A stretch of DNA of 64,000 nucleotides from Sclerotiophoma versabilis. Taxonomy: Eukaryota; Ascomycota; Dothideomycetes; Pleosporales; Didymellaceae. Positions 47,201 through 56,662 of the stretch are shown here, piece after piece (within the stretch, counting starts at the first letter, position 1; each line of letters opens with the position of its first letter). The stretch covers positions 1,116,001-1,180,000 of the forward strand of contig JAAROD010000026.1 in assembly GCA_012274445.1 (NCBI GenBank). The letters run 5' to 3'. Under the pieces are notes generated by a model. That model had not been told where the DNA came from and made no database searches. It saw only the letters and a list, made by a program, of their open reading frames with translations. The position numbers and the translations under genes were made by a program.

Positions 47201-47993
47201 AACTTTACTTCTAATAGCTAGTTCTATAACTTAGATATATTAGGTAGTAGGTAATAATTTCTAATAGTAATATTATTTAACTTCTAGTAGTTAATATAAA
47301 GCCTTAGCTTACTATCTTTCTTTAGTATAAATAGAATAGAGAATTCTGCTAGAGATTTAGATTTTCTAATAAATTCTTTTATAAGGTTCTCCTTAATATA
47401 CTTATATAGTATCTTAAGCTCTTTCTTAGATAACTAGTATATAGGCCTAAAGAGTAGTTCTTTCTTTTTTTTAAGTCTAATCTTATAATCTTAAGGTTAA
47501 TACTTAGGTAGCGCTTTTATAGATAACTCTTTTTTAAATATCTAGGCGTACTATCTATATATATCTAGTATACTAGAAGGTATACTCTTATTCTCCTTAA
47601 CTATTATAGAGAGGCTTTCTTAGTCTATATAGTTAACTGCTCTATCTTAGCATGTCTTATATATTAAAGAGATGTTATTAATCTTCTTCTTATCTACTAG
47701 CTATAACATGCACTGCGTAGGCTTTAATATATTAGTACTATATTTATATTATCTTAATAAAAGTCTTTTCTATATCTAGTCTATTTCTAGATTATACTTT
47801 TATAGCTAGAGAAGTTCTAGTATAATATTATATATAGCCTTTATAAAGATATCTAGAGTTAATTTCTTATAGTGCCTCTATATTTCTAGAAGAGCTACTA
47901 TTACCTTATATATAATATATAGCTCTTTTAGTATTAATTCTCTATTAGCTACTTAAAGTAAATAGGCATGTTTCTTTATATATAGTATAAGAC

Positions 47994-48492
47994 TGTTACG
48001 ATCCTGTGCGGACGAAGCGGCACAGTGATTAAGTAGCCAACCACAGCCCTCACCCATGAACCAGGGGCGGAGTCAGGAAGGATCTCCCTTTGTACGGTCA
48101 CGTGACATGCTCGTCAACGAGCATGACACACGTGACTTGCTCGTCAACGAGCATCGTATGTTATCGCTCGTCAACGAGCAACGCTATGTATTTCATTGGA
48201 CTGACCCTAGTCGCTCGTCAACGAGCATTACCCCATAGCAAGTATATAGTCAGTAGGAACACAACCCTTATGGTTCGTGTTCAACTTAGTCAATCAAGTT
48301 TGTCTTTGGAATCTCGACCCCAACTCTCGAGCTAGATAGTCTACTCTATACTACTCATTGTTACCCTCTATTGCCACGGTGTTTCACTAGGCAATAACCC
48401 CAACCCTTACGGACCTTCCTGTACCAGCGCTCATCCCTGAGAACCAATACGAATAGTGCTTACGAGCTTTGCTTGAAAGTACAACTTCAACA
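47994..48492 (+). repeat. Unmutated solo LTR nested in gypsy copy 2
   Basis: 499 bp, TGTTACG...TTCAACA, apparently identical to the LTRs at 54004 and 60503. It is flanked by AAGAC on both sides (47989-47993 and 48493-48497). This is the reverse complement of the GTCTT duplication at the other nested LTR, and the insertion point in the protease region is the same. Confidence 0.92.
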
Positions 48493-50682
48493 AAGACCTA
48501 CTTAGTATATTACTATCTAGGATATATAGTTTACCTATACTCCTAAGTTTAAGAGTGCTAATAGTACTACTCTATTTAACACAATAGGTAGTTTAATAAG
48601 TAAGCTGTCTCTAATAGTGTTAAGAGATTACTTAGCAGAGTACTCTTTTAGTACTTACCTAAAAAAGTCTCTTTATTACTAAATCTATAGATAATCTTAC
48701 TACCTTTATATAGCTTATAGTTTAGGTTAAAGTAATACTACTAATATAGATTATAGTAGAAGCTATTAATAACTAATTATATATATATAATTACCTAATA
48801 ATTATCTATGCCTAGGAAATATAGCTTAGAATACTTATTCTAGAGGTATATTTTATATATATTATTCTTATAATTATACTATTATTTTCTATATATAGTA
48901 CTAGAAGTTAGAAACTATCTCTTACTTAGTTTTTATAATTTATATATATAATAGGCGTTATATACGCATACTATCTATAATAGCTTTCTATAATTTAGAT
49001 TCTAGTAGTCTAAGGTATAGTCTAGTTATAGATCTAGACGTAATACTAGCTTTTTATTAAAGTTAGGCTTATTTCTACTTTAGTTATTTTTTATCTATTA
49101 CTTAAGTTTCTATTATATAGTATAGTTACTAGCACTAAGCTTATTAAACTTATACTTCTACTAATCTTATTAGAACTTATTTAGGTTATTAAATTATTAT
49201 TACTCTGTATAAGTTTAAAGTGCTATTTATTATAGTCTCTTATTAATACTTTTAGTAATCCGTTTATAGTTTACTTAGAAGGTATTATTATTTTCTTAGA
49301 ATTCTTATTATACTAATTCTGCTTTAGTATATTTACTAAATTTACGTATGTCTATATTATACTAACTTTCTTTAGTATTAGAAGTATAGGTAATACCTCT
49401 ATCTACTTCTTATCTAGTAGTATTATATAGTTATTAGAATATTATAGACTACTTATACCTACGCACTTTTAGTTCTTATTTATATACTTATTCTATCTAT
49501 TCTAATAGTTATTCTGTTAGGTTCTATAAGTACTTCTACTATTTATTTAATATCTAGTATAGTATAGGTGCTTAGCTTTACATATTCTATATATAATTTT
49601 ATTAAATAGTTTAATATAGTTATTATTAAGTCTAGTCTTAAAGTCTTCTATAAGACGTCTTATATTATTAGTAAGAATCTTCTATTTATTACTAGTATCT
49701 GTATTTCTATAGGTAAGTATATTTAGTTATTAAACTACCTTATTCTTTAATTAATAATTCTTAGCATAGTAGCCTTACTTACTATATCTATAATAAGTTA
49801 TACTAGACTTATTCTTATTATAACTACTCTTTTTCTTATTCTATTATTCTAGTAGCAGTCCCTTATTAAGGTTTAAGAGGTTTATAGCCTCTAGTCTAAA
49901 GTATCTACTTTATATATTATTATAGATATATTAACTAGTATTAGACTAATAGTAGTTGCGTTCTTTTTAGTTTTCTTAATATAGGTTGTTATTACGCTAC
50001 TAGTTTTATAGTTATAAGTAGTTATTTATATTACCTATAACTTATACTTATAGATTCTTTTCTAACTCTAAGTAAAGCTTATAGAGATAAGTATTAATAT
50101 TAATAGTGTTATTCTCTAAGTCTTTAAGGCTTCTAATTACTGCGCTAGTATATATAAGTTCTTTCTTAACCTTAGGCTTTAGACTCTGCTTAAATATAGT
50201 TATTAGTGCAGTGTTATTCTAGTTAGTGTTATAAGTAATAGCTTAGAAATTAGCAGTATAGTCTATAACTAATATAGTTTACTAAATAGTCTAAATATTA
50301 TATTTAGCTATAATAGGTTTATTAATAACTCTAAAGATCTATTAGATCTTAGTTTTAAATTCTATAAAGTTATTAAGCTATATATTATCCTTAAGAGAAG
50401 TAGTCTTACTTATCTTATTCTAAATAAAGGGCTAAATCTATTTAAAGGCTTTACTGCGTATATATAATACAGCTAGCTTAATATTATTTTCTTTCTTAAT
50501 AGATGTGCCCTAAAAGGTAAAGAATAAATAAAACTAAAGAAGCTAATTCTTAAGCTTAAAATACTTTCTATTATAGAGGTTAGGTTTAGTAACCTTAAAG
50601 CTAGCTAAATTGCGCATATTAGTAGAGTTACAAGAGGTAGTATAATCTTCTAATATATTACTTATATTAGAGGTGTTTAAAA

Positions 50683-51171
50683 TATTAAAGTTATACTTTA
50701 GTTAAAGACTATAAGTACTAATTCTATTAGTTCTTAGGTATAAACAGCGCGTAGTAGATTAGGTTAGGTTATTACCTAGTAAAACACTATAATAATAGAG
50801 GTTAATAATAAGTAGTATAGAGTAGACTATCTAGCTTAAGAGTTAGGTTAAGATTCTAAAGATAAAATTAATTAATAAGGTTAAACACAAACTATAAGAG
50901 TTAATTTTCTACTTACTATATACTTACTAGGAGATCATACTTATTAATAAGTAACTAGAGTTAGTCTAATAAAATACATATCATTGCTTATTAATAAGTA
51001 ATAATATATAATACTTATTAATAAGTAAGTTATATATATTATACTTATTAATAAGCATATTACGTAACTATATAAAGAGAGATCCTTCCTAACTCTATCT
51101 CTAGTTTATAGGTAAGAGCTATAGTTAGCTACTTAATTACTATGCTGCTTTATCTGCATAGGATTATAATA
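50683..51171 (-). repeat. 5' LTR of gypsy copy 2
   Basis: It runs from TATTAAAGTTATACTTTAG to GGATTATAATA, both decayed from the family ends. It is more heavily RIP-mutated than its partner at 43742. Confidence 0.7.
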
Positions 51172-51542
51172 ATAAACTTCTAGGTGTATAATAGAACCTT
51201 TCTACTACTTTCTACCTATAAATAGATAAACTTACTAAGAGAGCTAATAGTAATATTAAAGTAGTAGTATAAATATAAATAAACTAAGTATAAAATAACT
51301 AAGCTATACTTACTTTAATACTAGAACTAATACTTAATATCTATATAAGCTTAATAACTAAAGTCTTACTCTTTTTCTTTAAATATAGGTTTAAGAATAT
51401 ACTATTCTTTCTAGACCTACTAGATAGCTAAGCTAAAGGTAACCTAATAGATTATATAATAAATCTAAAGAGGTAGGCTAAAATAATTATATAAACCTTA
51501 TACTAAGTAGTAAATTAAGTAATTTTAGTAATAATAATATTA
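51172..51542. other. AT-rich RIP-mutated spacer
   Basis: Nothing recognisable, and not clearly homologous to 12223-12614. Confidence 0.5.
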
Positions 51543-53380
51543 CTTATAGGTAAGCTATATATATAGGTAAGCTACGCACTTTTACTAAGACTATACTATA
51601 ATACTACTCTTCTACTAATACCTTACTAATAATACTAACTAAATATATTAAAGAAAGCTTAGGTATAGCTTATAATTAAAGCTCTTAAAAGAGATATAAA
51701 GCTCTTTTTATAATATACTATAGCTATTTATAAGGTTTCTAAAACTATACTATATAACTAACACGCTAAATAACCTTTACCTACTAATACTATAACTAAC
51801 TTAAAGAACCTAACTTATACTAAGAAGTAGGTAATTATTAAGTATATACTTAAGCTAGTTATATAAAAATTTCTCCTTTAGCTTATAGCTATAGCTAATA
51901 TAGCTAATTCTTTATATACTAAGTATAGTCTAGGCTATATTAGCCTAAACTAGCCTAGTATAGTTATTAAGCGCTAATAAGAGCTTATAATAGAGGTTAA
52001 TTAAAAGTATAACTATAAGAGAGCCTTCTATAAGAATTCTAAGGTAATCTAGAGCTAGTTTAGCCTAGTAGCTAATATTAAAGTTAAGTATAGTATCTAA
52101 AATAATAATACCTATAACTATAATAAGGCTATATTTATAATAAGTATTATATAAATAGAAGTAGTTATTATAGCTTTAGAGTAATAAAGATAGCTAAAGA
52201 TAGTCTAGCTAGGTAATAGAAAGTAGATAATAGTTATATAGAGTATTAATACTAAAGGTTAAGCTATTCTACTCTTTATTATCTTTAAAGTGTGCTACTA
52301 CGTCTCTTTCTAGTATAAAGAAAAGAACCTACTAAAGAATTAGAAAATTAAAGTTTCTAATAAAAGCTAAACTACTAATAAGCTTAGTTTAGACTAGCTA
52401 AAGTACTTTAATATATATATAAAGAAGTATACTATTAGTACCTACTATCTACTAGTTATTAATAGCTTTAAGAGCTATAACCTACTTATATTCTAGTAAT
52501 ACTATAAGAAAAATAAGATTATTACTAGCTATATACCTTCTTACTTATTATACCTTCTATAGCCTCTTAATATAAGTTATTTTACCTCTTTAAAGAAGGC
52601 GTATAGGTGCTAAGCTAAAAACCTTATCTATAACTATATCAACTATATTATAAAGGTTAAGTTTCTACTATACTTTATAGTAGCCTTTAAGGCTTTATTT
52701 ACTTCTAGTAATATCTAAGCAGAGTTCTAAGAGGCTAGACTAGTTCTATTTAACCTAGAATATATTATATTAACTCTTAATATAAAGCTATATACTTAAT
52801 TACTATAACTCTCTATTAATAATACATTCTAGTAGTTATAGACTCTTAGTAATACTCTAGAACTTAGGTTATAATTAATACTTATAAAGATAAGAATTTA
52901 GAAGTTTATAAATAGCTTACCTACCTTTATAGTTAAGGTATTTAAAAAGGTCTTAAAGAGAGTAGTAATAATTATATATAAGCTAGTATTAGTATAATAG
53001 AAGATTACTAAGCTTTAAGTAGTAAATAAAGCTGCTTTATACTAGAAATTATATAAGAGAAAGTATATTAAAGTAGAAGAGACTCTTATAGTTAAAGAAA
53101 GCTAGTAGATAACTACTCTTAAAAAGGCTAGAGTATATAGTAATAGTAAGAAGTAAAAGAAGAGAGTATATACTAAAGAGGCTAAGTTCTTCTAATAATA
53201 CTATAGATAATATAAAGAGACTAGGTATAATGTAAAAATATATAAGAATAAAGTAGAAAAGGTCTTTAAGTAATATAAGAGGTTATTCTACTCTATATAG
53301 TACTAGAGTAGGTTATTATATACTATAATAGAGTAGGTTTAGGTATAGTCTTAGTAAAAGTATTAAGCTTACCTATAAGG
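51543..53380 (+). mobile_element. RIP-mutated Fot1/pogo-type transposon, copy 2
   Basis: Same family and same orientation as 10367-12222, followed over its full length (for example AATATAGCTAATTCTTTA... and the GCTTTAGAGTAATAA region). The left end CTTATAGGTAAGC and right end GCTTACCTATAAGG are decayed terminal inverted repeats next to TA. It is more strongly mutated than copy 1: CGCGC and GCGCA sites kept there are TATAT or TATA here. It is non-functional. Confidence 0.8.
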
Positions 53381-54003
53381 AATATTATACTTTTAATAAT
53401 AGTAAGAAGCTTAGGCTAACTATATAAGATAACTAGTAGCTAAATACTAAGTTAGAAACTAGGTTTAGCTAAACCTAAAGAATATCTAGACTAATAAACC
53501 TAGTATTATAGGCTAGATTCTAGCTCTATATACGCGCTACTTAGTATATATAGCTATTATTATATAATTTCTACTTTATGCCTTTAATTAATATATAATT
53601 AGCCTTATTTAGTTCTTATATAATATAACTCTACAGCCTATATATAGAACTCTATTAATTAATTTTAGTTCTATATACTAGTTACTAGTTAGTTTCTATA
53701 TACAGCTTCTATATAGTATTAGAAGTAATAGCCTCTTATATATTAATTAATTACTTTAGCTAGCTTACTAGCTAGCTAGCTAGAGACTATCTTTTATAAT
53801 ATCTAGCTAAGATTAGTTATCTCTATTATTACTTATATAATAGTTATAATAAGAACTCTAGAACTAGTAAGTAGAAATTTAGTTACTCTATACAGACCTA
53901 ATAGCTTCTTACTAGAACCTACTTTAGGTTTAATAATAGCTCTTTATATAACTAAAACTAGTACTCTACCTACTAGACCTTTTATACTTTAATAGAAAGC
54001 TAT
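53381..54003. other. AT-rich RIP-mutated flank of the intact chromovirus
   Basis: Contains short duplications (GCTAGCTAGCTAG near 53770) and no coding signal that I can identify. Confidence 0.5.
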
Positions 54004-54106
54004 TGTTACGATCCTGTGCGGACGAAGCGGCACAGTGATTAAGTAGCCAACCACAGCCCTCACCCATGAACCAGGGGCGGAGTCAGGAAGGATCTCCCTT
54101 TGTACG

Positions 54107-54237
54107 GTCACGTGACATGCTCGTCAACGAGCATGACACACGTGACTTGCTCGTCAACGAGCATCGTATGTTATCGCTCGTCAACGAGCAACGCTATGTA
54201 TTTCATTGGACTGACCCTAGTCGCTCGTCAACGAGCA
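54107..54237 (+). promoter_or_regulatory. U3 palindrome array, four TGCTCGTCAACGAGCA units plus two CACGTG boxes
   Basis: The 16-bp palindrome (7-bp arms TGCTCGT/ACGAGCA around CA) occurs at 54118, 54148, 54175 and 54222. The last two begin with C in place of T. GTCACGTGAC (54107-54116) is a perfect palindrome, and a second CACGTG lies at 54139-54144. All sit 15-150 bp upstream of the TATA box, where transcription factors would bind. The array is present in every unmutated LTR of the window and survives in RIP-mutated LTRs as TTATTAATAA remnants. Confidence 0.7.
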
Positions 54238-54252
54238 TTACCCCATAGCAAG

Positions 54253-54258
54253 TATATA
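54253..54258 (+). promoter_or_regulatory. TATA box of the chromovirus LTR
   Basis: TATATA, placed about 30 bp upstream of the GTGTTCAA segment (54287-54294) that complements the primer-binding site. Confidence 0.6.
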
Positions 54259-54504
54259 GTCAGTAGGAACACAACCCTTATGGTTCGTGTTCAACTTAGT
54301 CAATCAAGTTTGTCTTTGGAATCTCGACCCCAACTCTCGAGCTAGATAGTCTACTCTATACTACTCATTGTTACCCTCTATTGCCACGGTGTTTCACTAG
54401 GCAATAACCCCAACCCTTACGGACCTTCCTGTACCAGCGCTCATCCCTGAGAACCAATACGAATAGTGCTTACGAGCTTTGCTTGAAAGTACAACTTCAA
54501 CACT

Positions 54505-54512
54505 TTGAACAC
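54505..54512 (+). other. Putative self-priming primer-binding site
   Basis: TTGAACAC, two bases after the LTR. It is the exact complement of GTGTTCAA at 54287-54294, where the TATA box predicts the 5' end of the transcript. No TGG-type tRNA primer-binding start is seen, and only 18 bp separate the LTR from the gag ATG. Confidence 0.5.
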
Positions 54513-54520
54513 CCCCAAAG

Positions 54521-56662
54521 ATGAGTACTACCTCAGGATCCCGTGCTACCCCTAGCAACTCCAACGCGTCACGCAACCGCGTCGACGACGACCTCGATAT
54601 GGACGAAGGATCGAACGGAGACACGACAGCCTCTACGTCCACGAGTGTATACCCAGTAGCTAAGCCCGAGACCTTCGATGGTACTCGTGAGAAACTGGAA
54701 GACTGGCTTATCAAGTTCGACCTCTTCTTCATGTTCCAGGGAGAACGCATCCCTGAGGAGAAACGTGTGACGCTTGTCTCCACGTTCATGAAGGACCGCG
54801 CGTTCACGTGGATCAAACCCTTTATCCAGCGTTACCATGGAGAAGGAACGTCCACCGACATCGACGCATGGATCGAAGACTTCGACCTGTTCAAGGAACA
54901 GATACGCCGAGTATTTGGAGTACACAACGAACCAACCATCGCACGTCGCGACATCCAACGCATTAAGCAAACCACGTCAGCCGCCGACTATGCTGCCAAG
55001 TTTCAGCAGCTAGCCACGTACACCGGCTGGGACGACACCGCGTTGACAACGATGTTCCGACAAGGATTGAAACCGCGAGTCAAGGAGGAACTGATGCGGA
55101 CCGCCGCGTCTACCGACGACTTTGACTCCCTGGTCAATACGGCAATTGACATTGATGTCAAGCTGTATGAACTACAACAGGAACTGCGGGAGGACCCACG
55201 TGCGCGAGCGGCATCCCACACTACGCGCCCACCCCCACGCAATCCATGGCGCAACAACCTCAACCGAGGAACCCGCGGAGGAAATCGCTACCAGCCAAAC
55301 ACTGGACGCCGGGTGCACAACAGCACTAGCAGCGGTTACTACGGACCAGAGGCCATGGACCTGTCCAACATCAACAAGGGACCAGAACCGCGATGGAATC
55401 AGAAAAACAAGGGTAGTGATAGGAAGAACAAGTCCGGTGTGACTTGTTACGGATGTGGCAAGCAAGGCCACTATGCCAAGGACTGTCGATCCAAGAACAA
55501 GGTGGTTCGACAACTCAACGTACTCACCCGCGAGGACGCGGATGCCGGTGATGAATGGGAAGTTCTCACCGACGACATGGGACGTCTTATGGAAGACCCC
55601 GAGACCGGATCCGATGACGATTATATCGCACCATCCGATGAGGACATACGGAATGTCCGAAGCCGAGCACCTACACCATACCAAGAGGTGGATGAACAGC
55701 AGAAGCATCTACAGGACCTGAAGGGACGACCATCAACACAGATGGGACAGGCATACGAACGAGGACTAAAAGTGTGCAAGCACAAGCAGCCCACTATGTC
55801 TCAGCGACTACGCGACACTGCCAGACAAGAAGCGGATGGAGGCATTATCTACGCCTCCGACACCGAAGAAAGTTGGTACGACACAGACATGCGTGAATTC
55901 AACGAACGTACAGAAGCGGAATTAGCACGTCAAGAATTCCGAGACAGCAACGCTACCTTTCAAGAAAACTGTGATCGGATTACCAAAAGTATCGACAAGA
56001 GACTACAACAGATGGCACTTCAAACTCGCGCGGGGCAACGACAGGTCAACAACCTAAGTAAATCCCAACAGGATTGGTGGAAACACGATTTCGACAAACT
56101 CAGTGCTGGCAACCACGCCACACAACGGGAGCTCGAGCGACAAGTGAAAAACGACCGAAGCAGGAACGAGCCTGACTTCGACAGGAAGCCAGCGTTGCTT
56201 CTGAACCCACGACCAGAGTACGCCTTGGACCACCGGAATCCAAATCATGGAAAACTATCATGGACAGCGTGCGTATACAACGCCTGTCGCATACATGAAT
56301 CAGAAAAACTAGGAAAGGGATGGTTCCCGACTCCTAGCACCACATGCAGGAGACAATGGTACGATTGCAAGAACGACATGTGCGAGATGCACCTCTGGGA
56401 CAAGCGTTCCGAGCTACATTTCCCGGGCACAGATGATCATCAAGCAATCGTATGCATGCAATTGGTTATTAACGGCTCCTGCTACAATCTACATTGGCAG
56501 CGTTGCCTCAACCCAAACTGCAAGCTGCACGAAGGTAGCAAGATCATCCATGGATTCGGTGATGAGGAGACTTTTTTAGGCAAGCGCCAAAAGAGTGCTC
56601 CGCCGAGCGATCCCTTAACGCTATCGGGGACGGCTCGCTCATCAGACTGCCCATCAAGTTAA
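54521..56662 (+). CDS. gag: Chromovirus Gag (713 aa)
   Basis: The ATG is 18 bp after the LTR. Residues about 45-220 are a Retrotrans_gag (capsid) domain with WLIKFDLFFMFQG, FTWIKPFIQR and FRQGLKPRVKEEL. A basic Arg/Asn-rich linker precedes the CCHC knuckle CYGCGKQGHYAKDC at 309-322, which binds genomic RNA. Residues about 330-570 are polar and acidic. Unusually, residues 581-675 carry three copies of W-x2-C-x4-C-x2-H-x3-K, starting at W581, W613 and W659. At 713 residues it is longer than most fungal Gag proteins. In the cell Gag forms the virus-like particle. A frameshift site near codon 685-686 (56572-56578) diverts some ribosomes into pol. Confidence 0.93.
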   Translation: MSTTSGSRATPSNSNASRNRVDDDLDMDEGSNGDTTASTSTSVYPVAKPETFDGTREKLEDWLIKFDLFFMFQGERIPEEKRVTLVSTFMKDRAFTWIKPFIQRYHGEGTSTDIDAWIEDFDLFKEQIRRVFGVHNEPTIARRDIQRIKQTTSAADYAAKFQQLATYTGWDDTALTTMFRQGLKPRVKEELMRTAASTDDFDSLVNTAIDIDVKLYELQQELREDPRARAASHTTRPPPRNPWRNNLNRGTRGGNRYQPNTGRRVHNSTSSGYYGPEAMDLSNINKGPEPRWNQKNKGSDRKNKSGVTCYGCGKQGHYAKDCRSKNKVVRQLNVLTREDADAGDEWEVLTDDMGRLMEDPETGSDDDYIAPSDEDIRNVRSRAPTPYQEVDEQQKHLQDLKGRPSTQMGQAYERGLKVCKHKQPTMSQRLRDTARQEADGGIIYASDTEESWYDTDMREFNERTEAELARQEFRDSNATFQENCDRITKSIDKRLQQMALQTRAGQRQVNNLSKSQQDWWKHDFDKLSAGNHATQRELERQVKNDRSRNEPDFDRKPALLLNPRPEYALDHRNPNHGKLSWTACVYNACRIHESEKLGKGWFPTPSTTCRRQWYDCKNDMCEMHLWDKRSELHFPGTDDHQAIVCMQLVINGSCYNLHWQRCLNPNCKLHEGSKIIHGFGDEETFLGKRQKSAPPSDPLTLSGTARSSDCPSS
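56572..56578 (+). promoter_or_regulatory. -1 ribosomal frameshift slippery heptamer T_TTT_TTA
   Basis: In the gag phase the codons are ACT TTT TTA GGC, so the heptamer is in the canonical X_XXY_YYZ register. A shift of -1 re-reads the A and enters the open pol frame, which lacks an upstream ATG of its own. A bulged stem (GAGCGATCCC with GGGGACGGCTCGCTC, about 56605-56640) lies downstream, although 26 nt away rather than the usual 5-9. Confidence 0.75.

Larger units (their letters stand above)
43742..51171 (-). mobile_element. RIP-mutated Ty3/gypsy chromovirus, copy 2 (inverted), with nested solo LTR
   Basis: 7430 bp, running right to left: 5' LTR 51171-50683, gag, pol, 3' LTR 44231-43742. 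Its interior is nearly identical to copy 1 (12615-20043) in reverse complement. For instance the roughly 290 bp around 49190-49480 match 14320-14610 with no difference that I could see. The LTRs and the first 100 bp or so of gag differ at about one base in ten. The flanks beyond the LTRs are unrelated. It carries the same nested solo LTR at the same site. All reading frames are destroyed by RIP stops. Confidence 0.85.
54004..54502 (+). repeat. 5' LTR of the intact chromovirus
   Basis: TGTTACGATCC...ACTTCAACA, 499 bp. U3 holds a palindrome array (54107-54237) and a TATA box (54253). Transcription is inferred to start near 54287. Confidence 0.95.

Noticed and set aside
48056..48335. 60- and 81-aa frames recurring at 15451, 48056, 54066 and 60565
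   Set aside because: They are translations of the LTR including its palindromes, identical because the LTRs are identical. No sign of coding selection.
54118..54237. Regularly spaced repeats resembling a CRISPR array
   Set aside because: They are four palindromes with unequal spacing inside an LTR of a eukaryotic retrotransposon. No cas genes and no unique spacers of constant length.
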